NCBI GenBank assembly: GCA_900478215.1
Contig: LS483478.1
Location: 3,720,001-3,784,000 of the forward strand
Length of the DNA: 64,000 nt
Direction of reading: 5' to 3'
Source: Salmonella enterica subsp. houtenae serovar Houten
GTDB taxonomy: Bacteria; Pseudomonadota; Gammaproteobacteria; Enterobacterales; Enterobacteriaceae
Translations under genes and position numbers: made by a program
The notes under the pieces: generated by a model
What the model was told of the DNA's origin: nothing
Database searches by the model: none
What the model saw: the letters and a program-made list of their open reading frames with translations, nothing else
Shown here: one piece after another, positions 9,047 to 17,335 of the stretch
How the letters are laid out: every line of letters starts with the position of its first letter
How positions within the stretch are numbered: the first letter of the stretch is position 1

Positions 9047-9740
9047 TATCACCTGGCTTTACCATCATTTGCCGATGCGTTTTACGCTGGCGGTAGAACG
9101 CGGCGAGCAGGTGGCGATTCTTGGCCCCAGCGGCGCGGGGAAAAGCACTTTGTTGAATTTAATTGCCGGTTTTCTCCCCCCAGCCCGCGGTATGCTGCTG
9201 ATTGCAGGCGAGGATCATACGCTTACGCCGCCCTCACGCCGTCCGGTCTCAATGCTGTTTCAGGAGAATAATTTATTCAGCCATCTGAATGTGCAGCAAA
9301 ATATCGGTCTGGGGCTTAATCCCGGGTTAACGCTCAACGCCAGCCAGCGGGAAAAACGGGACGCTATCGCACGTCAGATGGGCATTGAGAGTCTGATGAC
9401 GCGTTTGCCGGGCGAGCTGTCCGGCGGCCAGCGTCAGCGGGTAGCGCTGGCGCGCTGCCTGGTACGTGAACAGCCGGTACTGCTGCTGGATGAACCCTTC
9501 TCCGCGCTCGATCCCGCGCTACGCCAGGAGATGCTGACGTTGGTCAGCGATATCTGCCGCGAGCGACAGCTCACGCTGTTGATGGTCTCGCACAGCGTGG
9601 AAGATGCGGCGCGGATTGCGTCACGCGCCATTGTCGTGGCCGACGGGCGTATCGCGTGGCAGGGAAAAACGACAGAATTACTCAGCGGACAAGCCAGCGC
9701 CTCGGCGTTGCTGGGGATTAACGCCTTATCCGGCCGATAA
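9030..9740 (+). CDS. thiQ: Thiamine ABC transporter ATP-binding subunit
   Basis: ThiQ (236 aa) powers thiamine uptake. It shows Walker A GPSGAGKST (32-40), Q-loop FQENNLFSHL, signature LSGGQRQRVAL, Walker B VLLLDEPFSALD and the switch histidine in MVSHSVED. It is the last gene of thiBPQ. The C-terminal tail (LLGINALSGR) is a few residues longer than in E. coli. Confidence 0.95.
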   Translation: MLKLIDITWLYHHLPMRFTLAVERGEQVAILGPSGAGKSTLLNLIAGFLPPARGMLLIAGEDHTLTPPSRRPVSMLFQENNLFSHLNVQQNIGLGLNPGLTLNASQREKRDAIARQMGIESLMTRLPGELSGGQRQRVALARCLVREQPVLLLDEPFSALDPALRQEMLTLVSDICRERQLTLLMVSHSVEDAARIASRAIVVADGRIAWQGKTTELLSGQASASALLGINALSGR

Positions 9741-9765
9741 GATCCCGGCGAGTGGAACAGCGTTA

Positions 9766-10533
9766 TCAGAAGCCGACGACTTTGTGAAGAATATCGATAT
9801 ACACCGGCATCAGCGGGTGGCGAACCAGCACCACCAGAGCGATAACCCCCACGCCAGACACCATCGGCGCCAGCCATAACAGCCGGGTGCGCGGTAAAAG
9901 CGCCGCGAGTCGATCGGTCGCCGCTTTGCCGCTGCGCCACCATCGCCAGCACAGCCAACCGCCAATCCACAATAACACTGCGGTCGCCAGCAATAGCCAT
10001 TTAAAGCTGCCGCTTTGTTGATCGGCGGGGATATCAATGGCGGCGCCAGCCAGAATGCCCGGCAGGAAATAAAACGGCGGCCACAACAAACAGCCAATCA
10101 AGTTCGGCCCAATAAATTTCGCCACGGGCAGATCCAGCATCCCTGCCACCATCGGCACCAGCGGCCTCGTCGGACCGACAAAACGTCCGACCAGGATCGT
10201 GAACATACTGTGCTGATGCAGCGCGTGTTCAGTTTTATCCAGCAGCGACTTGTTCTTTTTCATAAAAGACCAGCGGTGTAGCGGCTTTTTAAAGCGCCAC
10301 CCCAGCCAGAACGAAATCCAGTCGCCCATCAAACAGCCGATAATGCCCACCCCCCAGGCATGCCAAAAATTGAGCTCGCCGCTGCCGATAAGCGCGCCCA
10401 GCCCCGCCATCAGTACCGTGCCGGGTAAAATCAACCCCACCAGCGCCAGCGATTCCAGGAAGGCGACCAGCAACACGGCGATAAGCGAATACAGAGCGGA
10501 TTGGGTGATAAAGTGTTCCAGCAGTGCTTGCAT
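9766..10533 (-). CDS. yabI: DedA-family inner-membrane protein YabI
   Basis: YabI (255 aa) is a multi-spanning DedA/SNARE-associated family protein. DedA proteins are linked to lipid translocation and proton-dependent envelope balance; the specific substrate of YabI is not known to me. Visible family signs are ESLALVGLILPGTVLM near the N-terminus, GDWISFWLGWRF, and the motif FVGPTRPLVPMVAGM. It is convergent with thiQ. Upstream lies the old 3' end of araC and then the two-gene islet. Confidence 0.92.
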   Translation of the reverse strand: MQALLEHFITQSALYSLIAVLLVAFLESLALVGLILPGTVLMAGLGALIGSGELNFWHAWGVGIIGCLMGDWISFWLGWRFKKPLHRWSFMKKNKSLLDKTEHALHQHSMFTILVGRFVGPTRPLVPMVAGMLDLPVAKFIGPNLIGCLLWPPFYFLPGILAGAAIDIPADQQSGSFKWLLLATAVLLWIGGWLCWRWWRSGKAATDRLAALLPRTRLLWLAPMVSGVGVIALVVLVRHPLMPVYIDILHKVVGF

Positions 10534-10618
10534 AGTGTGTCCGTCAGCGTGATGAAGCAGAAATTCTGCTTACCCCGTCCCTCTTCGTCAAGCCATCAAT
10601 TATCTGAATAGTTACGGC

Positions 10619-10670
10619 TTATGACATTTTTGTGGACATATCATTCACTTTTTATTCACATCCAGCGCGA
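10619..10670 (-). pseudogene. Displaced ancestral araC 3' tail
   Basis: Read on the minus strand the bases encode RAGCE-stop and then KVNDMSTKMS-stop. E. coli AraC ends RAGCEEKVNDVAVKLS, so this is the old araC tail, already with the GAA-to-TAA change that gives the 281-residue AraC of this window. It is now cut off from araC by about 1.48 kb of inserted DNA. The E. coli comparison is from memory of the well-known araC sequence. Confidence 0.75.
10650..10670. repeat. 21-bp direct repeat, left copy (islet border)
   Basis: These 21 bases recur exactly at 12127-12147 in the same orientation. Read on the minus strand they encode RAGCE-stop of AraC. The copies diverge immediately on both outer and inner sides, so the pair brackets a 1.46-kb segment like the repeat of an integration event. 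Confidence 0.85.
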
Positions 10671-10696
10671 TTGGGACGCTCAGGAACACACTTGCG

Positions 10697-11118
10697 TCAC
10701 TTAGCGGTCTCAACGAATTCCAGTTCGAGAGTATCTGATTTTTGATAGACACAATAACGTTGATAATTCCTGGAGAAATCATTAGGGTCATGATAAATCC
10801 ATAAGCAATCATATTTTATTGAAGAGCCACGTTGTTGTAGAAAATCATTTAAGAGTGTTTTTTTTCAGCAACATCATTAATATGACGCCATGTTATTACA
10901 ACAAGTGTTCGCTGTTCATCTAAATCATATTCATATTCATATTCAGCATCTTTTGATATTAATGGCGTATTTTTCAGAATGTCGGGCGTGTATAACCAAT
11001 AAGAAAAAAAATCATCACGTTTGTAATGATGTTCCCCTGATGTCAGGGCAAACCAACTATAAAAAACCAAAGGGGATAGTAGAAATAATGAAAAAATAAA
11101 TAGAAAATATTTTTTCAT
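10697..11118 (-). CDS. Islet gene B: small membrane-anchored protein, frame changes at A8
   Basis: I do not recognise this protein. The zero frame (start 11118, stop at 10849, 89 aa) has an N-terminal membrane segment (KYFLFIFSLFLLSPLVFYSW) and a polar part with EYEYEYD encoded by a TCATAT hexamer repeat. At 10856-10863 a run of eight A's is followed quickly by a stop. One extra A, or a -1 ribosomal shift on A AAA AAA, opens 53 more codons (TLLNDFLQQRGSSIKYDCLW and on to ELEFVETAK) ending at 10697, giving about 140 aa. The extension looks like real protein and ends 26 nt before the islet border repeat. The ATG overlaps the stop of gene A (ATGA), so the two are coupled. An immunity or partner role is possible but is only a guess. 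Confidence 0.6.
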
Positions 11119-11973
11119 CTCGTCATTCCCTTAAATGGAGAATGGGGATGAAGCAGAAAAAAAAATGGTCTCTCAAAAGGGGAGTCTGCGAACCTCCGTG
11201 TACCAGAAATTGAAAGCGTAGCATAAAGCTCATGATTCAATCTATTTTTCTTCTTAAAAAAGTTATCAACAAGATTATTATTAAACTGATTGTACAATAA
11301 ACCTGAGAATGAATTACCTAATGGTTTTATATAACTCAACCACTCTGGGAGATTTTTTTTTGACAGGCTCACCATACTTCAATGGCGGTTTTGTTGAAAA
11401 CAGGTATGGAGAAAACTCTGTATTCTTAAAAGTGCCAATGGGATCATGGGCATCCCATATCTGTATGGCTGTTTCATAGGATACAGGTTTTGCTCGCCAC
11501 AGCGGATCTGGCCCCGTACCAAAAACGCGATAAAGGCCTACTAAATCAGAAACCAAATCCTCCACACTAAATCCACTATCCGTGTACCAGTTGAAAAGGA
11601 CAGAGTTCTGCCATGCTTCGAACCGTTTTGCCGTCCCATACATAATAGTCAAAGCCACTCGCGCCTTGAGCGCAGGAGAAAGACAAGCACGCACCATGAC
11701 TTGAGTATGTACACCAGTATGAAAAGCAAGGTTTATCCCAAATAAGGTTTTCCCTTTCCCCATTTCTTGATAATAATTTACCGGGAAGTACCAATCATTG
11801 AACTCTTTGGAGTACGTTGCCCACTGCTCTTGCTCAAGCTTTTTCTTTAAGAGTCTGGCATCGTTCCCCTGCGCGTGACCTAAATCTATCCATCCCAGCT
11901 CTTCTGTATAGATTAAACCCTGTTTTTTTGTGGTTGCAAAAGATCCATCAGTAATATCAAATCGCTTACTCAT
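11115..11973 (-). CDS. Islet gene A: unrecognised protein, frame changes at A9
   Basis: I cannot name this family with confidence. The start at 11973 (MSKRFDITDGSF) has a strong GGAGGTG Shine-Dalgarno. The zero frame stops at 11314 after 219 residues. In the minus-strand run of nine A's (about 11353-11361), dropping one A gives GEPVKKNLPEWLSYIKPLGN and stays open to a TGA at 11115, for about 285 residues; that TGA overlaps the ATG of gene B. The overlap argues that the longer frame is the original one. Motifs are GLIYTEELGWIDLGHAQGND near residue 20, an HTGVH segment and FSVEDLVSDLVGLYR. They recall DUF4056-type proteins, but this is from memory. No signal peptide is seen. The DNA is AT-richer than its neighbours. 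Confidence 0.6.
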
Positions 11974-12087
11974 ATAAACACCTCCAGCAGGTGAGTTTAT
12001 AGCAAAGCAATCCTCATGGAACAAATGCCTTTTTCTATTCTAAAGTAATTAAAATTTATTAAATGAATGATTATATTTAATCAGAGG

Positions 12088-12119
12088 CAGCGCTGTAAGT
12101 TTGATCTTTACAGCGCTGC
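12088..12119. terminator. Perfect 12-bp inverted repeat downstream of araC
   Basis: Arms GCAGCGCTGTAA and TTACAGCGCTGC enclose 8 bases. The hairpin could end araC transcripts, but no clear T-run follows on the minus strand, so termination would be imperfect. It sits 8 bases inside the right border repeat of the islet and may instead belong to the inserted element. Confidence 0.5.
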
Positions 12120-12126
12120 ACATAAA

Positions 12127-12147
12127 TTTTATTCACATCCAGCGCGA
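12127..12147. repeat. 21-bp direct repeat, right copy (islet border, araC 3' end)
   Basis: This is the exact copy of 10650-10670, here forming the real end of the araC gene (RAGCE-stop). Together the copies delimit the two-gene islet. Confidence 0.85.
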
Positions 12148-12974
12148 AACTCGCTCGGGCTGGCGCCGGTGCATTTTTTAAATACCCGCGAAAAATAGAG
12201 CTGATCGTCAAATCCAACATTGCGCCCGACGGTCGCGATCGGCATTCGCGTGGTGCTGAGCAGGAGTTTCGCCTGGCTAATACGCTGATCTTCGCGCCAA
12301 CTCAATACGCTAATGCCTAACTGCTGACGGAACAGATGCGACAACCGGGAGGGCGACAGGCAGACATGCTGGGCGACGCTGGCGATATCAAAATGGCTGT
12401 CTGCCAGATGGTCGCTGATATACTGGCAGGCATCGCGCACACGGCTATCCATCGGCGGATGCAACGACTCATTAATTACAGCCATACGTCTGAGCAGCAA
12501 CTGCTCCAGCAGATTGATCGCCAGTAGCTCAGAATAGCGACCTTCCCCTTGCCCGGCGCTGATGATCTGCCCGAACAGTTCGCTGAAATGCGGCTGGCGC
12601 GCCTCGTCCGGGCGGAAAAATCCTGTCTGGACAAAGATTGTCGGCCAGGTCAGCCACTCCTGCCAGTAGGCGCGGGGCCGGAAGTAAACCCACTGGTGAT
12701 ACCACTCGCTGGCGTCCGGATGCCGTCCATAGTGATGAATCTCGCCTGGCGGAAATAATAATATATCGCCAGGGCGACAGACAAACTGCTCGCCATGATT
12801 ATTAATGACGCCCTCTCCGCGGATGGTCAGGTTAAGAATATATCCCTTCATGCCCAGCGGACGATCGATAAAAAAATCCAGATATCCATTCGCTTCAATC
12901 GGCGTCAGCCCGGCGACCAGATGGGCATTAAATGAATATCCCGGCAATAGCGGATCATTTTGCGTTTCAGCCAT
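12129..12974 (-). CDS. araC: Arabinose regulator AraC
   Basis: AraC (281 aa) activates araBAD with L-arabinose and represses it by DNA looping without it. The N-terminal part (to about residue 170) is the arabinose-binding, dimerising cupin domain (RPLGMKGYILNLTIRGEG region). The C-terminal part holds two helix-turn-helix motifs (FDIASVAQHVCLSPSRLSHLFR and PIATVGRNVGFDDQLYFSRVFK region). It lacks the last 11 residues of the E. coli protein because GAA has become TAA, a known Salmonella length. The gene is divergent from araBAD across a conserved regulatory region. Its 3' end is the border of the islet. Confidence 0.96.
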   Translation of the reverse strand: MAETQNDPLLPGYSFNAHLVAGLTPIEANGYLDFFIDRPLGMKGYILNLTIRGEGVINNHGEQFVCRPGDILLFPPGEIHHYGRHPDASEWYHQWVYFRPRAYWQEWLTWPTIFVQTGFFRPDEARQPHFSELFGQIISAGQGEGRYSELLAINLLEQLLLRRMAVINESLHPPMDSRVRDACQYISDHLADSHFDIASVAQHVCLSPSRLSHLFRQQLGISVLSWREDQRISQAKLLLSTTRMPIATVGRNVGFDDQLYFSRVFKKCTGASPSEFRAGCE

Positions 12975-13002
12975 TATTTCCCTACCCCCCGATGTTCAGA
13001 GA

Positions 13003-13020
13003 AGAAACAAATTGTCCATA
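13003..13020. promoter_or_regulatory. araO2-like distal AraC operator
   Basis: GAAACAAATTGTCCATA lies in the araC leader at the place of the E. coli araO2 site, which has nearly the same bases. AraC bound here and at araI1, about 210 bp away, forms the repressive loop. Confidence 0.7.
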
Positions 13021-13154
13021 TTGACCAGGACGACAGAGCTTACGTCTCCGCAAGACCTTGCGCTTGATGAAAGCACGCATCAACCCCGCATGTGAAAAGC
13101 ACTTTGTAACAAAAGCGTACAGTGCAGGCGATAAAATTAAGTAACAGAAGTGTC

Positions 13155-13285
13155 TATAACTATGGCTGGAATGTCCACATTGAATATTTGCACAGCGTCA
13201 CACTTTGCAAAGCATTAGCATTTTTGTCCATAAGATTAGCGGATCCTGCCTGACGGTTTTTGCCGCGACTCTCTACTGTTTCTCC
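13155..13285 (+). promoter_or_regulatory. araBAD promoter with CRP, araO1 and araI sites
   Basis: The layout follows E. coli araBAD. araO1-like DNA lies around 13150-13180 (TGTCTATAAC to TGTCCACATT). A CRP site, TTTGCACAGCGTCACAC, lies at about 13187-13203. araI1 (TAGCATTTTTGTCCATA) is at 13216-13232 and araI2 near 13237-13253. The -35 is CTGACG (13250-13255) and the -10 is TACTGT (13274-13279), with 18 bp between. The interval 12975-13314 holds only this control region and the divergent araC promoter. Confidence 0.85.
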
Positions 13286-13314
13286 ATACCTGTTTTTCTG
13301 GATGGAGTAAGACG

Positions 13315-15024
13315 ATGGCAATTGCAATTGGCCTCGATTTTGGCAGTGACTCAGTGCGCGCTCTGGCAGTGGACTGCGCCACCGGCGACGAGATCGCCAC
13401 CAGCGTAGAGTGGTATCCGCGCTGGCAAGAAGGCCGTTATTGCGACGGGCCGAACAACCAGTTCCGTCATCATCCGCGCGACTACATGGAATCAATGGAG
13501 GCCGCGCTGAAAGCCGTTCTGGCACAATTAAGCGCCGCGCAACGCGCAAATGTCGTTGGTATTGGCGTTGACAGCACCGGCTCTACGCCAGCGCCGATTG
13601 ACGCCGCCGGTAACATCCTGGCGCTGCGTCCGGAGTTCGCCGAGAACCCGAATGCGATGTTTGTGCTGTGGAAAGATCACACCGCGGTGGAAGAAGCCGA
13701 CGAAATCACTCGTCTGTGCCATAAGCCAGGTAAGGTCGACTACTCCCGCTATATTGGCGGCATTTACTCCAGCGAGTGGTTCTGGGCGAAGATTCTGCAC
13801 GTTACCCGTCAGGATAGCGCCGTCGCGCAGGCCGCCGTATCGTGGATTGAACTGTGTGACTGGGTGCCGGCGCTGCTTTCCGGCACCACTCGACCGCAGG
13901 ATATCCGCCGTGGCCGCTGTAGCGCCGGGCATAAATCACTGTGGCATGAAAGCTGGGGCGGTCTGCCGCCCGCGAGCTTCTTTGATGAACTCGATCCGTG
14001 CATTAACCGTCATCTGCGCTACCCGTTATTTAGCAAAACTTTCACCGCCGATCTGCCGGTAGGCAACCTGTGCGCCGAATGGGCACAGCGCCTCGGCTTG
14101 CCGGAAAGCGTAGTGATTTCCGGCGGCGCGTTCGACTGTCACATGGGCGCGGTCGGCGCAGGCGCGCAGCCTAATACGCTGGTGAAAGTGATAGGCACCT
14201 CAACCTGCGACATTCTGATTGCGGATAAACAGAGCGTCGGGGATCGCGCCGTGAAAGGCATTTGCGGTCAGGTTGACGGCAGCGTGGTGCCGAACTTTAT
14301 CGGTCTGGAAGCGGGCCAGTCCGCTTTCGGCGACATCTACGCCTGGTTTGGTCGCGTACTCAGTTGGCCGCTGGCGCAGCTTGCCGCGCAGCATCCGGAA
14401 CTTAAAGATCAGATTACCGCCAGCCAGAAGCAGCTACTGCCAGCCCTGACCGACGCGTGGGCGAAAAATCCGTCCCTGGATCACCTGCCGGTCGTGCTGG
14501 ACTGGTTTAACGGTCGCCGCACGCCAAACGCTAATCAGCGTCTGAAAGGCGTCATTACCGATCTCAATCTCGCCACCGACGCGCCAGCGCTGTTTGGCGG
14601 TCTGATCGCCGCGACCGCCTTCGGCGCGCGCGCCATTCAGGAGTGTTTTACCGATCAGGGTATCGCGGTCAATAACGTGATGGCGCTTGGCGGCATCGCC
14701 CGTAAAAATCAGGTCATTATGCAGGTCTGCTGCGATGTACTGAATCGTCCGTTGCAAATCGTCGCCTCCGACCAGTGTTGCGCATTGGGCGCCGCTATCT
14801 TTGCCGCCGTCGCTGCGAAAGTACATGCCGATATTCCTGCTGCCCAGCAAAGCATGGCGAGCGCGGTAGAACGCACTCTGCGCCCCCGCCCTGAACAGGC
14901 GCAACGCTTCGAACAGCTTTACCGCCGCTACCAACAGTGGGCGCTAAGCGCAGAACAACATTATCTTCCGACTGCCGCGCCGGCACCAACTACCCCGGCC
15001 AATCAGGCAACCCTGACTCATTAA
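13315..15024 (+). CDS. araB: L-ribulokinase
   Basis: AraB (569 aa) phosphorylates L-ribulose to L-ribulose 5-phosphate with ATP, the second step of arabinose breakdown. FGGY-kinase features are the N-terminal ATPase fold GLDFGSDSVRALAVD, the substrate loop WKDHTAVEEADE, VKVIGTSTCDIL in the nucleotide domain and ALGGIARKNQVIMQV near residue 460. It opens araBAD behind the AraC/CRP-controlled promoter, and araA follows after 10 nt. Confidence 0.97.
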   Translation: MAIAIGLDFGSDSVRALAVDCATGDEIATSVEWYPRWQEGRYCDGPNNQFRHHPRDYMESMEAALKAVLAQLSAAQRANVVGIGVDSTGSTPAPIDAAGNILALRPEFAENPNAMFVLWKDHTAVEEADEITRLCHKPGKVDYSRYIGGIYSSEWFWAKILHVTRQDSAVAQAAVSWIELCDWVPALLSGTTRPQDIRRGRCSAGHKSLWHESWGGLPPASFFDELDPCINRHLRYPLFSKTFTADLPVGNLCAEWAQRLGLPESVVISGGAFDCHMGAVGAGAQPNTLVKVIGTSTCDILIADKQSVGDRAVKGICGQVDGSVVPNFIGLEAGQSAFGDIYAWFGRVLSWPLAQLAAQHPELKDQITASQKQLLPALTDAWAKNPSLDHLPVVLDWFNGRRTPNANQRLKGVITDLNLATDAPALFGGLIAATAFGARAIQECFTDQGIAVNNVMALGGIARKNQVIMQVCCDVLNRPLQIVASDQCCALGAAIFAAVAAKVHADIPAAQQSMASAVERTLRPRPEQAQRFEQLYRRYQQWALSAEQHYLPTAAPAPTTPANQATLTH

Positions 15025-15034
15025 GGATACGACA

Positions 15035-16537
15035 ATGACGATTTTTGATAATTATGAAGTATGGTTTGTGATTGGCAGCCAGCATCTGTATGGAGCAGAA
15101 ACCTTGCATCAGGTAACCCAACATGCCGGGCACGTCGTTAACGCACTGAATACCGAAGCTAAACTGCCCTGCAAACTGGTTTTAAAACCGCTGGGAACGT
15201 CGCCAGACGAGATCACCGCTATCTGCCGTGACGCTAACTACGACGATCGCTGCGCAGGTCTGGTGGTCTGGCTGCATACTTTCTCCCCGGCCAAAATGTG
15301 GATTAACGGTCTGACTATCCTCAACAAACCGCTGATGCAGTTCCACACCCAGTTCAACGCCGCCCTGCCGTGGGACAGCATTGATATGGACTTTATGAAT
15401 CTGAACCAGACCGCGCACGGCGGCCGTGAGTTCGGCTTCATCGGCGCGCGGATGCGCCAGCAGCACGCGGTCGTCACCGGCCACTGGCAGGATAAAGAGG
15501 CCCATACGCGTATCGGCGCCTGGATGCGCCAGGCGGTCTCTAAACAAGATACCCGCCATCTGAAAGTGTGCCGTTTTGGCGACAATATGCGCGAAGTTGC
15601 CGTCACCGATGGCGATAAAGTGGCTGCGCAAATCAAATTTGGCTTTTCGGTCAACACCTGGGCGGTCGGCGATCTGGTCCAGGTCGTGAACTCAATTAGC
15701 GACGGGGATATCAACGCTCTGATTGACGAGTATGAAAGCAGCTATACCCTGACGCCCGCCACCCAGATCCACGGCGATAAACGCCAGAACGTGCGGGAAG
15801 CGGCGCGTATTGAACTCGGTATGAAGCGCTTCCTGGAACAGGGCGGCTTCCACGCCTTCACCACTACCTTTGAAGATTTACACGGTCTGAAACAGCTTCC
15901 GGGTCTGGCTGTACAGCGTCTGATGCAACAGGGCTACGGCTTTGCGGGCGAAGGCGACTGGAAAACCGCCGCTCTGCTTCGCATTATGAAAGTGATGTCA
16001 ACCGGTCTGCAGGGCGGCACCTCATTTATGGAGGATTACACCTACCACTTCGAGAAAGGCAACGATCTGGTACTCGGCTCGCACATGCTGGAGGTGTGCC
16101 CAACTATCGCGGTGGAAGAGAAACCGCTCCTCGACGTCCAGCACCTCGGCATTGGCGGCAAGGAAGATCCAGCACGTCTGATTTTCAATACCCAAACCGG
16201 CCCGGCGATCGTCGCCAGCCTGATCGACCTCGGCGATCGTTATCGCCTGCTGGTCAACTGCATCGATACCGTGAAAACGCCGCACTCTCTGCCGAAACTG
16301 CCGGTAGCTAACGCGCTGTGGAAGGCGCAGCCGGATCTGCCGACCGCCTCCGAAGCGTGGATTCTGGCTGGCGGCGCGCACCACACCGTCTTCAGCCACG
16401 CGCTGGATCTGAACGATATGCGCCAGTTCGCAGAAATACACGATATCGAAATCGCGGTGATTAATAACGAGACTCGCCTGCCTGGCTTTAAAGATGCGCT
16501 GCGCTGGAACGAAGTGTATTACGGCTTAAAACGTTAA
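15035..16537 (+). CDS. araA: L-arabinose isomerase
   Basis: AraA (500 aa, the normal length) converts L-arabinose to L-ribulose using Mn2+. Family signs are VWFVIGSQHLYG at the N-terminus, HTFSPAKMWINGL, the metal-site region GEGDWKTAALLR with HMLEVCPTIA, and the C-terminal GGAHHTVFSHAL. It is the middle gene of araBAD and is separated from araD by a REP pair. Confidence 0.97.
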   Translation: MTIFDNYEVWFVIGSQHLYGAETLHQVTQHAGHVVNALNTEAKLPCKLVLKPLGTSPDEITAICRDANYDDRCAGLVVWLHTFSPAKMWINGLTILNKPLMQFHTQFNAALPWDSIDMDFMNLNQTAHGGREFGFIGARMRQQHAVVTGHWQDKEAHTRIGAWMRQAVSKQDTRHLKVCRFGDNMREVAVTDGDKVAAQIKFGFSVNTWAVGDLVQVVNSISDGDINALIDEYESSYTLTPATQIHGDKRQNVREAARIELGMKRFLEQGGFHAFTTTFEDLHGLKQLPGLAVQRLMQQGYGFAGEGDWKTAALLRIMKVMSTGLQGGTSFMEDYTYHFEKGNDLVLGSHMLEVCPTIAVEEKPLLDVQHLGIGGKEDPARLIFNTQTGPAIVASLIDLGDRYRLLVNCIDTVKTPHSLPKLPVANALWKAQPDLPTASEAWILAGGAHHTVFSHALDLNDMRQFAEIHDIEIAVINNETRLPGFKDALRWNEVYYGLKR

Positions 16538-16546
16538 TGACGTTGT

Positions 16547-16622
16547 TGCCGGATGGCGCTGCGCTTATCCGGCATACAGAAATTCGTAGACCGGATAAGG
16601 CGTTTATGCCGGCATCCGGCAC
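16547..16622. repeat. REP pair (BIME) between araA and araD
   Basis: Two inverted REP units, GCCGGATGGCGCTGCGCTTATCCGGC and a second around 16591-16620 ending GCCGGCATCCGGC, fill the gap. Such elements can stabilise upstream mRNA and lower expression of the following gene. Confidence 0.85.
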
Positions 16623-16634
16623 ACAGGAGTCAAC

Positions 16635-17330
16635 ATGCCAGAAGATCTCAAACGCCAGGTACTGGAAGCCAATCTGGCGCTGCCAAAACACAACCTGGTC
16701 ACACTCACCTGGGGTAACGTCAGCGCCGTCGATCGCGAACGCGGCGTATTGGTGATTAAGCCGTCCGGCGTCGATTATAGCGTCATGACCGCTGACGATA
16801 TGGTGGTGGTCAGCCTGGAGACCGGTGAAGTCGTTGAAGGTCATAAGAAACCTTCGTCCGATACGCCAACCCACCGTCTGTTGTACCAGTCATTTCCAAC
16901 TATCGGCGGCATCGTACACACCCATTCGCGCCACGCGACTATCTGGGCGCAGGCGGGTCAGTCGATTCCGGCGACGGGCACCACCCACGCCGACTATTTC
17001 TACGGTACGATTCCCTGCACTCGCAAAATGACCGACGCAGAAATTAATGGCGAGTATGAATGGGAAACGGGCAATGTCATTGTTGAAGCTTTTGAAAAAC
17101 AGGGCATTGACGCCGCTCAAATGCCCGGCGTGCTTGTCCATTCGCACGGCCCGTTTGCCTGGGGTAAAAATGCCGAGGATGCAGTGCATAACGCCATCGT
17201 GCTGGAAGAAGTGGCCTATATGGGGATCTTCTGCCGCCAGCTTGCGCCGCAGTTACCCGACATGCAGCAATCCCTTCTGGATAAACATTATTTACGCAAA
17301 CACGGCGCAAAAGCCTATTACGGGCAGTAA
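16635..17330 (+). CDS. araD: L-ribulose-5-phosphate 4-epimerase
   Basis: AraD (231 aa) makes D-xylulose 5-phosphate from L-ribulose 5-phosphate, feeding the pentose phosphate pathway. It is a class II aldolase-like zinc enzyme: GNVSAVDRERGVLVIKPSG at the N-terminus and zinc histidines in GIVHTHSRHA and LVHSHGPFAWG. An AGGAG Shine-Dalgarno precedes the ATG. It is the last gene of araBAD. Confidence 0.97.
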   Translation: MPEDLKRQVLEANLALPKHNLVTLTWGNVSAVDRERGVLVIKPSGVDYSVMTADDMVVVSLETGEVVEGHKKPSSDTPTHRLLYQSFPTIGGIVHTHSRHATIWAQAGQSIPATGTTHADYFYGTIPCTRKMTDAEINGEYEWETGNVIVEAFEKQGIDAAQMPGVLVHSHGPFAWGKNAEDAVHNAIVLEEVAYMGIFCRQLAPQLPDMQQSLLDKHYLRKHGAKAYYGQ

Positions 17331-17335
17331 TGCCT

